From Corynebacterium xerosis NBRC 16721 = ATCC 373 (GTDB taxonomy: Bacteria > Actinomycetota > Actinomycetes > Mycobacteriales > Mycobacteriaceae): a DNA stretch of 64,000 nucleotides. A program made the translations under genes and the position numbers. The DNA is taken from the NCBI RefSeq assembly GCF_001552415.1, contig NZ_BCRD01000001.1, positions 248,001 through 312,000 on the forward strand, given 5' to 3'. This document shows positions 9,101-15,509 of this stretch, piece by piece; the first letter of the stretch is position 1; every line of letters starts with the position of its first letter. The notes under the pieces are model-generated. The model did not search any database. It was given only the letters and a program-made list of their open reading frames with translations, and was not told where the DNA came from.

Positions 9101-9202
9101 CTGCTCCCCATACGGCGGTGCCGCCAGTGCCGTTCTACCAGGGGTTTCAGTGGTGTCGCGCGTGAAGAAGAGGTCTTTCGTGCACGCGAGCCCGGCGCTC
9201 AT
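6119..9202 (-). CDS. Family B DNA polymerase, probably primer-independent (piPolB)
   Basis: A 1027-aa polymerase with all catalytic signatures. The proofreading exonuclease shows FDTE (D108, E110), a VAHYQHADL Exo II-like block (D241) and YAAND (Y371, D375). The polymerase part shows FRGG (471-473), motif A DLQSCYPT (D491), motif B KLMANSPYG (K641, Y648) and motif C CTTDG (D713). Proofreading and polymerization residues are therefore present. Length and lineage resemble piPolB, which starts DNA synthesis without primer or terminal protein; primer independence is inferred, not seen. The start at 9202 overlaps the HTH stop as ATGA. Residues 1-95 resemble no polymerase part and M96 is an alternative start. 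Confidence 0.85.
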   Translation of the reverse strand: MSAGLACTKDLFFTRDTTETPGRTALAAPPYGEQPHDAAAADARDLVDAAGWSRTVVADSATSRKHPAEFEVLTRSVARGARGAAGFGQYPSVAAMSTDQDSIVIGFDTEFVTVDLVDADRVWVGEDEHMVRKIVSYQFAAIDPLDDSQLRLCVVIPRSYRGPRGARTARLSFEKSLEIAIMSLGLHEHRLAVGWTDKGVSAQSAIGDDGKSHPSVWFKHSPEGTPRALPITLVAHYQHADLTTFVDRRKAINVWNQAYPGRSKTLSDRAGWDGRRARWLDGRAPDILRTVISASAGMVSNKPARMVLSGENWRWKLPVEVSIRDTMAQSGAEPLKALGAAIGAPKLDVPGDWITRMDEYFDVHPAEFLDYAANDAVIALEYVSQLYGDHRAVPLTLPTAAAKAVKGLIQDELGEGRDFNSVFGGLHKVTKTREGAAGVDEQQLDFYHVRALEPIDGAAATWIHAAAMSFRGGYNMSAELGLFARVTSDFDLQSCYPTSSSTIWDVDYQHPDGVILKTVNNADLTLSDFKSPLTPFLGFVSFEFPSTVAFPSLPVPVEGSMVYPLTSGGARGVWATGPEVWLALTLGATVTCQIGHFGRVLTDEHGEPSRLLRGAYKQLLDDRARAKAEFGAKSFEQNVLKLMANSPYGKLAQGVMGQRGWDAWAQERDAVGGSAITSPWHASMTTGLVRAVLLATLNQLHNLGYSTPSCTTDGFITDADLDVVDSLDLFGLGPIWRESRLALTGSQRMWERKHQQTDLLNITTRANFSRQPAGVLAHGGYKLPEGIEQDSQADRDLMYELMASREGALPVTMKVFPSVQELTRIDKRLDFAPRVVHKEQTIEFDRKRRPVPDGMSVDVIDIDGVQHEVAHVHTVPWDSPEQATLGRSVDQGLKEWDDDLGEPVWIRSPVRRTVEQWEDYFARLDALLDEDGSIAHAEQLEHIAKGIVIAFRQEIIDIPWLHPGQPLADRLDAFEAFGLPRVKERFWSHARSKAERQIDIDLEAIRPYVKWMQAIDPFDESASAGAS

Positions 9203-9495
9203 GCCGCACCGCCGAAGATCGCTCTGAGGCGACGGAGCTGGGCGTCGCTCAGCGGGGGAGCGGAAGCGACGAGCCGTTCTGCGGCGGCCTCAAGCTCCTC
9301 GAAAGTGGGCTGTCGCTTGGGGACCGCGAGGGCGTCAAGGTCAGACCGCAGAACCTTGACGCGAGAACCGACCTTGACGGCGGGCAGCCGCCCGTCCGCA
9401 ATGTACTTTCGAAGGGTGGAGTACGCGGCATAGCCCTCGGCGGCCGCCTGTCGGAGGGTGAGAAAAGTGGGCTGGACGTAGTGTGTCGAGGACAC
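9199..9495 (-). CDS. Excisionase-like helix-turn-helix protein
   Basis: A 98-aa protein with a MerR/excisionase-type winged HTH in residues 12-57 (LTLRQAAAEG, then STLRKYIADGRLPAVKVGSR) and a helical tail. The GTG start at 9495 has GAGGAG six nt upstream. Such proteins act as recombination directionality factors or autorepressors. As first gene of the polymerase operon, coupled to it by an ATGA overlap, it could set both excision and polymerase dose. Its ribosome-binding site lies in a 15-nt palindrome (9499-9513), consistent with regulation. Confidence 0.75.
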   Translation of the reverse strand: MSSTHYVQPTFLTLRQAAAEGYAAYSTLRKYIADGRLPAVKVGSRVKVLRSDLDALAVPKRQPTFEELEAAAERLVASAPPLSDAQLRRLRAIFGGAA

Positions 9496-9549
9496 AGGGA
9501 CTCCTCAGGAGTCAATACCCGTGTACTCGTGGCCGCCTCTTGAGTCCCT
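9496..9549 (-). promoter_or_regulatory. Leader with mutually exclusive hairpins at the HTH gene start
   Basis: On the minus strand, GACTCC (9513-9508) can pair with GGAGTC (9504-9499), burying the GGAG of the ribosome-binding site. The same 3' segment, GAGTCCCT (9503-9496), can instead pair over 8 bp with AGGGACTC (9549-9542). Two alternative pairings sharing the ribosome-binding-site strand look like a leader switch or an operator palindrome for the HTH protein. Pairing is seen in the sequence; the regulatory role is inference. Confidence 0.4.
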
Positions 9550-9876
9550 CACCTACCGATGAGGGCGGCTGCGCTCTGGCCTCTGTCCTCGTCGCTGGAG
9601 CGCCAGGCCCGACGAGTGTGGTTCGCAATCGGCCGGTCTACCCGAGCGCGTCCATCTCGCTCGGAACCCGTGACTCTGGCCTCTGTCCTCGCGTCGGGAG
9701 TCACGCCGATCCCGCGAGTGTGGGTCACCAGTGGCAGTCGGAGGAGCCCATCCCTTGCATCCGACACGCGACTCTGCCCTGTTATCCGAAGGTGGTGGGT
9801 CGCCCGCCAGTCCCTCTTACCCCGGTGTGCTCGTGCCGGGGTCTTCATCTTTTCCGCCGGAGGAGCACCGCTCCGG
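9546..9876. repeat. Tandem ~100-bp double-hairpin units (candidate ori, oriT or structured RNA)
   Basis: Two units share the 18-mer CTCTGGCCTCTGTCCTCG exactly 100 bp apart (9574, 9674), and a diverged copy begins at 9772. In each unit the 18-mer is held in a hairpin with a different stem: GCGCTC/GAGCGC, GTGACTC/GAGTCAC and GCGACTC/GGGTCGC. Before each lies a second hairpin: CCCTC/GAGGG (9546, 9561), CCGAGCG/CGCTCGG (9642, 9658) and GTCGGA/TCCGAC (9737, 9760). A further pair follows: ACCCCGG/CCGGGGT (9819, 9836) and CCGGAG/CTCCGG (9857, 9871). Stem changes that keep pairing suggest selection on structure. No protein-coding gene fits here. Confidence 0.6.
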
Positions 9877-9888
9877 TCGGGGTAGTAG

Positions 9889-10014
9889 CCGACGTTCGAC
9901 TACGCCACCAAGTATAACAAGGCAGGGCGCGCGTTGGCGATTGAGAGCGTGAAGTTCATGGTCATAGAGGTAAGTCGCGTTCGGAACGTGGTGGAGTTCA
10001 AGTTCAACGTGTAG
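9889..10014 (+). pseudogene. 3' end remnant of a gene, possibly a serine recombinase
   Basis: An open frame without a start codon context encodes 41 residues ending VVEFKFNV and a TAG stop. Alternating hydrophobic residues resemble the C-terminal strand block of large serine recombinases, but this is only a pattern impression. The last 25 bp (9986-10010) recur at 15547-15571 with one mismatch. Either both are 3' ends of related lost genes, or the repeat is an att duplication around 10,011-15,571. Confidence 0.35.
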
Positions 10015-10147
10015 CGGGGCGGCCGAAAGGCCAGATCAGGGTGAGCTCGGAGCCCGATGGATCGGGCAGGGGCACCGACGACTGTGCCAACTCCCGCCAC
10101 CTACAGTGAACAGTGCGAATTCTGTGGCGTGACCTACCATTGAAGGC
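10015..10147 (+). promoter_or_regulatory. Upstream region of the transporter-kinase operon
   Basis: The gap holds a short GGCC-GAAA-GGCC hairpin (10020-10031), possibly ending transcription from the left. It also holds the inverted repeat GCCCGAT-GG-ATCGGGC (10052-10067), a candidate operator. GAAGG lies just before the ATG at 10148. No convincing -35/-10 pair was found. Confidence 0.3.
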
Positions 10148-11683
10148 ATGAGTGCCGACGTCGCAGATTCCCCCGGGAAACCCTCTTCCGCCACCTCCGC
10201 CACAACTGCTCCCGCTCCGCGCAGGGCGAGGAAGCGATCGACCAACGCACCCAAGCCGCCGGTCCTGCAGCAGGCCGCGAGAACGCTGAGTCCCAAGCAG
10301 ATCGTCGGGTTCGTCCTCGGCTCCGTTCTGTTCCTCGTGCCGTTCTTCGCGGACATCCCCGGGCTGGCGGAACCGGGCGAGCGAATGCTGGCGATTTTCC
10401 TGTTGGCGATCGTGTTCTGGGTGCTCGAGCCGATCCCTCTGACCGCGACGGCGGTGCTGGTCATCTTCCTGGAGGTGCTGCTGGTCTCGAAGGGGGCGTT
10501 CGACGATCCCACCGGAGGAGACGCCGCTCTGGCGGACACGGTGCTTCCGGCCTCCGACTATTTCGCGGCTTTGGCCAACCCCGTGATCATCCTGTTCCTG
10601 GGCGGGTTCATGATCGCCCACGGCGCCGAGAAGTACGGCATGGACCGCAACCTCGCATCCGTGATGCTCAAGCCCTTCCCCAGCAACGCGCGGATGACGG
10701 TGCTGGGCCTGATGCTGATCACCGCCCTGCTCAGCATGTTCATGTCGAATACCGCTACCACCGCGACGATGTTTGCGGTGGTCATCCCGATTCTCAAGGC
10801 GCTTCCCGCGGGCAAGGCGAGGGCCGGCGTCGCGCTGTCGATTCCCCTGGCGGCGAACGTCGGAGGCATCGGCACCCCGGTGGGCACGCCGCCGAATGCG
10901 ATCGCCATCGGCGTGCTGCAGGAGCACGGCATTTCCGTCTCCTTCACCCAGTGGATGGTGCTGGCCGTGCCGTACATGCTCGTCGTGCTGGCCATCGCGT
11001 GGGTTCTGCTGTGCCTGACGTTCATTCCGAAAGACGCGCGCATCGAGATCGACATGGAATCCCGCTGGAACAAGGCCCTCGACGCGAAGGTGTTCTACGT
11101 CATCGCGGGCTTGACCATCCTCCTGTGGGTCTCGGAGCCGCTGCACGGCGTCTCCTCCAACATCGTCGGCTTCTTCCCGGTGGTGGCGCTCCTCGCGTTG
11201 CAGGTCATGAAGGGCAAGGACGTCCAGGCCCTGGATTGGCCGGTGCTGTGGTTGGTCTCCGGAGGCATCGCGCTGGGCACCGGCGTGGGCGCCACCGGGT
11301 TGGATGCGTGGCTCGTCGGTTCGGTGGACTGGACGTCCCTGGGCGGCCTCGCGATCCTGGCCACGCTGGGTCTCATCAGTTTCGGCCTGGCCAACGTCAT
11401 CTCGCACTCCGCCGCGGCCAACCTGTTGGTTCCCCTGGCGGTGTCGCTGGCGGTCTCGCTGGACAGCGTCAACCCGCTCCTGGTGGCGGTCGTCGTCGCC
11501 ATCGCCTGTTCGGTCGGCATGTCGATGCCGATCTCCACGCCGCCGAACGCCATCGCCTATGCCACCGGCGAAATCAAGATCGGCCAAATGGCCTTCATCG
11601 GTCTGGCCGTCGGCGGCGTGGCCACCGCTCTGCTCGTCTTCGCCGCCCCGCCACTGTGGACGGCCCTGGGGCTGGTGGGCTAG
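10148..11683 (+). CDS. DASS-family (SLC13) anion:sodium symporter
   Basis: A 511-aa membrane protein with about a dozen hydrophobic segments after a ~45-residue polar Ser/Ala/Pro-rich tail. It has the twofold DASS signature: SNTATT (200-202) with GTPPN (246-250) in the first repeat and SHSAAAN with STPPN in the second. These motifs bind sodium and the carboxylate of the substrate, so C4-dicarboxylate or a related di- or tricarboxylate is the likely cargo. Its stop is directly followed by the ATG of a histidine kinase gene, so the kinase pair probably controls or senses uptake. The exact substrate cannot be read from the sequence. Confidence 0.85.
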   Translation: MSADVADSPGKPSSATSATTAPAPRRARKRSTNAPKPPVLQQAARTLSPKQIVGFVLGSVLFLVPFFADIPGLAEPGERMLAIFLLAIVFWVLEPIPLTATAVLVIFLEVLLVSKGAFDDPTGGDAALADTVLPASDYFAALANPVIILFLGGFMIAHGAEKYGMDRNLASVMLKPFPSNARMTVLGLMLITALLSMFMSNTATTATMFAVVIPILKALPAGKARAGVALSIPLAANVGGIGTPVGTPPNAIAIGVLQEHGISVSFTQWMVLAVPYMLVVLAIAWVLLCLTFIPKDARIEIDMESRWNKALDAKVFYVIAGLTILLWVSEPLHGVSSNIVGFFPVVALLALQVMKGKDVQALDWPVLWLVSGGIALGTGVGATGLDAWLVGSVDWTSLGGLAILATLGLISFGLANVISHSAAANLLVPLAVSLAVSLDSVNPLLVAVVVAIACSVGMSMPISTPPNAIAYATGEIKIGQMAFIGLAVGGVATALLVFAAPPLWTALGLVG

Positions 11684-13606
11684 ATGCCCCTGCGCAAAGG
11701 ATTGCCGCACTCGACGATCGCCATCGTCGGCCGCTCCGAGGTCACCCAGTATCTCTATTCTCTCGTCAGCCGCACGTTGGGGGAGCGGCACCGGGTGGTG
11801 AACGGGCCCGATCTGCCGTCCGTCCTCGAGCAGATCGGCGACGACGACAATCTGGGGCTGATCACGGTCACGCTCCACGACGACGGCCTCCCGGCCGACC
11901 ATCCCCTCGTCTCCTTCGTCACCGATCCGAGGTTCAGGCACACGCGCATCCTGGTGTTGTCCACCGCGCCGTCGATCAGCGGGCTGGACCTGCTCACCGA
12001 CTTGGGGCGGTTGGACATGCTCGCCTATACCCCGGAGATCAAGGAGGACACGTTCATCCGAACGCTCCTCCAGCAGCTGCGCCGTTACTGGCACCACCGC
12101 AGCGACGAGGACCCCACCGTGGGCTTCCACGACGAGCTCCCCGAGCACTTCGTGCTCGACACCACGATGAGCGACATCGAGATCATCAAAGTTCTCATCG
12201 ATGCCGCCGACCACCATCTCGGTTACCAACCCCGCCTGGTGTTCCCGCCGGGGGTGTACCTCACCAAGGAGGGGCACGCCGTCGAGGAGATGATCTTCGC
12301 CCTGAGCGGCAAGGTGCTGCTCGGGCGCATCACCGACGCCGGCGACATCACCATGCACCACGCCTCCACCGGCAAGGTGATCGGACTGCTCGCCCTGGCC
12401 AATGCCCGGGTCGGCTTCTTCACCGCGCGCACCACCACCGAGGTCGTCGCGGTCCAGCTCTCCTACGAGCAGCTCAACTACCTCCTTTCCGTGGAACCGC
12501 AGCTCAACCGGCTCATCACCGCGCTGTTCGTCCGCACCTACGACAGACGGCTTCGACGCGCCGAGGACATCCAGGTGAAACGGCACGAAACTCGATCGTT
12601 GCTGGAACAGGAACGCGCCGCCCTCGCCCTGGCATTGAAGAACCTCGAGGGAGCCCGCAAGGAGTTGATGAGCCAGGCGCGGTTCGCCTCCCTCGGTGAG
12701 CTGGCCGCGGGCGTCGCCCACGAACTCAACAACCCGATGGCCGCGATCAAGCGCACCGCCGAACACCTCGCCGACGACATCGAGGCCCTGCTGAACACCG
12801 GCAAGTCCAAGCGCTGGTCGGACGGAGCTCTCTCCGCGATCGAGGCGGCCAGCTCGTCCCACGCGGTCAGCACGAAGCGGGCCCGCGAGATCCGCAGGGA
12901 GATCGCCGAGATCACCGGGGACCGTGAATTGGCGTCGCGTTTGGTGCTGGCCGGGGTCCACGACCTGGATTTCGTCCGCCAGGTGCACAAGTCCCGGAAT
13001 CTGGACTTCGAAATGGTGGAGCACGCCGCCTCCATCGGCACCGCCCTGCGCAACGTCGAAAATGCGGCCACCCGCATCACCGATCTCGTGGCGAGTCTGC
13101 GTTCCTACGCCCGCCCCGACGGCGACCCCGTCACGGACGTCGACATTCACCAGGGCATCGACGACACCATCCGCCTGACCTCCCACAAGCTCCGGGGCGT
13201 CACCGTCCGCCGCGACTACGCCGAACTTCCCCCGATCACCTGTACCCCGGGCCAGTTGGCGCAGGTGTGGACCAACCTCATCACCAACTCCGCCGAAGCG
13301 TTCATCGAATCCGGCAAGGGGTCCACCATCACCGTGCGCACCAGTCGGCCGAGGCCGGACTGGGTGCAGGTCGAGGTCATCGACGACGGCCCCGGGATCC
13401 CGGGGGAGCTCTTGGACCGGCTCTTCGAACCCCGCTTCACCACGAAGCAGGGCCAGGTCCGCTTCGGCATGGGAATCGGCCTCGGGGTCTGCCGCACCAT
13501 CGTGAGCAAACACAACGGGACCATCAACATCGAGACGTCCACCGCGGGAACCCGCGTCATCGTCGGCCTGCCAGTCGCCGGGCCGCTGTCACTACAGGAG
13601 AGCTGA
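11684..13606 (+). CDS. Sensor histidine kinase with pseudo-receiver and cNMP-binding-like domains
   Basis: A 640-aa soluble kinase. Residues ~10-140 look like a receiver fold lacking the usual acidic pocket. Residues ~175-300 resemble a cyclic-nucleotide-binding beta-roll (PPGVYLTKEGHAVEEMIFALSGKVLLG). A coiled coil leads to the HisKA domain with the phosphoacceptor H346 in GVAHELNNP, then a HATPase domain with N box NLITNSAEAF, DDGPGIP and GMGIGLG. There are no membrane segments, so input must come through the ligand-like domains or a partner such as the adjacent transporter. It starts directly at the transporter stop and lies 3 nt from its regulator. Confidence 0.85.
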   Translation: MPLRKGLPHSTIAIVGRSEVTQYLYSLVSRTLGERHRVVNGPDLPSVLEQIGDDDNLGLITVTLHDDGLPADHPLVSFVTDPRFRHTRILVLSTAPSISGLDLLTDLGRLDMLAYTPEIKEDTFIRTLLQQLRRYWHHRSDEDPTVGFHDELPEHFVLDTTMSDIEIIKVLIDAADHHLGYQPRLVFPPGVYLTKEGHAVEEMIFALSGKVLLGRITDAGDITMHHASTGKVIGLLALANARVGFFTARTTTEVVAVQLSYEQLNYLLSVEPQLNRLITALFVRTYDRRLRRAEDIQVKRHETRSLLEQERAALALALKNLEGARKELMSQARFASLGELAAGVAHELNNPMAAIKRTAEHLADDIEALLNTGKSKRWSDGALSAIEAASSSHAVSTKRAREIRREIAEITGDRELASRLVLAGVHDLDFVRQVHKSRNLDFEMVEHAASIGTALRNVENAATRITDLVASLRSYARPDGDPVTDVDIHQGIDDTIRLTSHKLRGVTVRRDYAELPPITCTPGQLAQVWTNLITNSAEAFIESGKGSTITVRTSRPRPDWVQVEVIDDGPGIPGELLDRLFEPRFTTKQGQVRFGMGIGLGVCRTIVSKHNGTINIETSTAGTRVIVGLPVAGPLSLQES

Positions 13607-13609
13607 ATC

Positions 13610-14080
13610 ATGAAGCTGACCATCCTCATCCTCGAAGACGAACCGGAGGTCCGCACCGCCATCGAGCGGGACCTGCAGGTCTTCGCTCCCACGGTGCGTC
13701 TCGAACCGGCTTCCGACGTCGACGACGCCTGGGAGGTCATCGACGAAATCAGCGCCGACGGCGACGTCCTCGCCCTCGCCCTGTGCGATCACCGCATGCC
13801 CGGCACCACCGGCGTCGAGTTCCTCGTCGACATGATGGACGACGACCGCACCGCCGCCACCCGCAAGGTTCTGGTGACCGGACAGGCGCAGTTGAAGGAC
13901 ACCATCGTCGCGGTCAACGAGGCGGATCTCGACCACTACATCGCCAAGCCCTGGGATCGCGCCGACTTGGAGGCGACGGTCCGTGAGCTGCTCACCGCCT
14001 ACGTCGCCGACATGGGCATCGATCCTCTGCCGCACCTGGCGGCGCTCGACCAGGCCCGGGCGATGGAACTGATCCGCTAG
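13610..14080 (+). CDS. Single-domain response regulator
   Basis: A 156-aa receiver: acidic pocket E9-D10-E11, phosphoacceptor D60 in LCDHRMPG, T90, and the conserved lysine K113 in IAKPWD. No DNA-binding output domain follows, only a ~25-residue tail. It must therefore act by protein contact, for example on the kinase or the transporter, or as a phosphate shuttle. AGGAGA precedes the ATG, and it is the last gene of the transporter-kinase-regulator operon. The HRMPG loop resembles receivers of the HD-GYP/RpfG type, but the output half is absent. Confidence 0.85.
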   Translation: MKLTILILEDEPEVRTAIERDLQVFAPTVRLEPASDVDDAWEVIDEISADGDVLALALCDHRMPGTTGVEFLVDMMDDDRTAATRKVLVTGQAQLKDTIVAVNEADLDHYIAKPWDRADLEATVRELLTAYVADMGIDPLPHLAALDQARAMELIR

Positions 14081-14117
14081 GCGTCGATCTGCTGCTGACT
14101 CATCATCGTCCCCATGA

Positions 14118-14385
14118 CGCCGACCAGCCGTGGGGAGCCGACGATGGATCGGGCGGTGGCGGAGTTCGGCCACGTCGACGTCCTCATCTGCAATCACGAA
14201 CGTTCCGGCGGGGATCACCCTGACTCTCGCGTGTCAGCTTGCCGACGAAGGGATCACCGTGGATTGCGTGAATCCCGGACCAGTCGATACCGGGTACGTG
14301 ACCCCGGACACCGTGGAGCAGATGTCGCCGATGTTCCCCCTCGGCCGTTGGGGTGAACCGGACGCCCCCGGAGAGAACCGGTGCC
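14118..14385 (+). pseudogene. Short-chain dehydrogenase fragment with internal deletion
   Basis: One frame reads VAEFGHVDVLICN, the SDR segment before the catalytic serine. After a deletion a second frame reads ACQLADEGITVDCVNPGPVDTGY, the segment after the catalytic tyrosine. The Ser-Tyr-Lys core between them is missing, as is the NAD-binding N-terminus. It cannot be a working enzyme and is a scar of an SDR gene, just left of an insertion sequence end. Confidence 0.75.
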
Positions 14386-14437
14386 GCCCTTTTCGGGCTC
14401 TGCGGTCAGCTACGCACTCCAAAACGCGAAGAGCCCC
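14375..14437 (-). mobile_element. End of an ISL3-family insertion sequence (remnant)
   Basis: Read on the minus strand from 14435, the sequence begins GGCTCTTCGCGTTTTGGAGTGC. This closely resembles the terminal inverted repeat of corynebacterial ISL3 elements such as IS31831 (GGCTCTTCC-GTTTT-GAGTGC pattern, from memory). Only about 60 bp of element remain before SDR-derived sequence starts, and no transposase is present. The next 175 bp to the right (14438-14611) hold nothing I can identify. Confidence 0.45.
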
Positions 14438-14611
14438 TAAAGCTCGTTTGAGCGTGCTATTTGCTGGTGTGCCTCCGATGCTGCTGCTCATAAGGGGCGG
14501 GCGCTCCATGAATACAAGGCGTAGGTCGCGCATGAGGTCAGGCCGAGGCGGATGCCGTGGCTGACTGAGGCGTAGTCCGAGTTTCCGCACCCCTGGCCTC
14601 TGGTGTACGCG

Positions 14612-15154
14612 CTAGCCCCGCTCGGGGTAGCGCACGAGGAGATCGTTGCCGATGACTGCGCCGTCGTTGAGCGTTGCCTCGCTCACCTTCGCCCCGGCTG
14701 CACCCAGGCCCATAATGTGGCCAACCTCGTCACCGTGGGCGATGAGGTGGTCGGCGATGATACGCCGGTGGCAGCGCCACCACACCGCCTCGGAGCACAT
14801 GATCGCGGTGGGGGTTTCGGCGGCGTTCACCCGTAGCTGCGAGAGCGCGTCCGAGAACTCCTCGCCCAGCGCATGGTCGGCGTAATTGTGGAAACTGCGG
14901 TTACGCCAGTTGCCGTTAACCTCAAACGGCACCGAGTGGGACACGTTGCGCCGCCCGGTGAGGCCCTCGCTTCTGCTGTAAGTGATGCCACATGTGGGAA
15001 GGTGTTCGGCAAGGTGGTCGCCGTTGAACCACGGGTACTTCCTGGACCCGGGCAGCTTGCGCACATCCACGATGGATGCCACACCGGCAGCCTTGATCAT
15101 TTCAGCGAAGTCCTCGAACTCGAGGTTGGAGTGGCCCACGGTGAAAATGCGCAT
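14612..15154 (-). CDS. DUF488 family protein
   Basis: A 180-aa protein starting MRIFTVGHSN, the diagnostic DUF488 N-terminus. LVDVR-like IVDVRKLPGS follows, and near the C-terminus CSEAVWWRCHRRIIAD, the conserved Cys/His block. The family is widespread and of unknown biochemical function; the Cys and His pattern suggests a redox or nucleic-acid role, not proven. The ATG at 15154 coincides with the conserved family start. It is flanked by pseudogene debris on both sides, so it may be a survivor of an eroded island. Confidence 0.8.
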   Translation of the reverse strand: MRIFTVGHSNLEFEDFAEMIKAAGVASIVDVRKLPGSRKYPWFNGDHLAEHLPTCGITYSRSEGLTGRRNVSHSVPFEVNGNWRNRSFHNYADHALGEEFSDALSQLRVNAAETPTAIMCSEAVWWRCHRRIIADHLIAHGDEVGHIMGLGAAGAKVSEATLNDGAVIGNDLLVRYPERG

Positions 15155-15509
15155 GTCGCCAATGCTACGCGCCAAGCGGGCACACCCACATCGGCGTCCG
15201 GGTATCGTGCATCGGCAGGTGGTCGGACCGGTAGAACGGGGGGGGGGTGGGGTAGCAGGCAGGACGTTTAATGCATTCGCGCCCGCCTTTGCTCGGCATC
15301 AATCCTATTTACGGCCGAGCGTTCCGCACGGACCGTTCGGTTAAGTTTCAACGGGTCGCTTGGGCGACATCGGAAGCCTGAATTAACCGTATGTGGGGCA
15401 AATCCCATGTATGTCTTGTTAAAGGACGCTGCTGCACGAGGAGCGGGGGCTGAGGCTACCTGGTGTGCACTCTATCTTTGCTGCACATAGCGGGTGTGGT
15501 GGTTTTTAG
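15155..15509. other. Gene-poor gap with a G10 tract
   Basis: About 350 bp without a supported gene. It contains a run of ten G (15238-15247) followed by TGGGG, a site prone to slippage or sequencing error, and a stretch of lower GC than the surroundings from 15300 to 15530. No tRNA, known RNA or intact reading frame was recognised. Confidence 0.5.

Larger units (their letters stand above)
1..10014. mobile_element. Pipolin-like mobilizable element, left end outside the window
   Basis: The region combines a large serine recombinase, an ArdA antirestriction protein, a relaxase with MobC-like and MobB-like partners, an excisionase-like HTH protein and a self-encoded family B DNA polymerase. Gene order and overlaps make the polymerase and mobilization genes one operon. 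PolB plus recombinase plus mobilization genes, without a recognizable terminal-protein gene, is the pipolin layout (established family knowledge). The right boundary is inferred between the hairpin array and the transporter gene at 10148. The left boundary and the att pair are not visible, because a reading frame runs off the left edge of the window. Confidence 0.75.

Noticed and set aside
9546..9876. Hairpin units as tRNA or tmRNA genes
   Set aside because: No anticodon arm, T-loop or CCA-type acceptor fits; a GGTTCGCAATC string recalls a T-arm but the rest does not fold as a cloverleaf.
9546..9876. Hairpin units as a CRISPR array
   Set aside because: Only one short segment is shared; there are no regular repeat-spacer units and no cas genes.
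10004..13513. A 1169-aa open frame on the minus strand across the transporter and kinase genes
   Set aside because: Composition is His/Gln/Asp/Gly/Arg-rich shadow sequence typical of high-GC antisense frames; the + strand genes have full domain motifs.
13610..14080. Response regulator as a frameshifted DNA-binding regulator
   Set aside because: No HTH-like coding is found in any frame downstream before the SDR remnant; it looks like a genuine single-domain receiver.
14114..14564. Two overlapping frames over the SDR remnant as real small genes
   Set aside because: Each holds only a piece of an SDR protein separated by a deletion; no start context.
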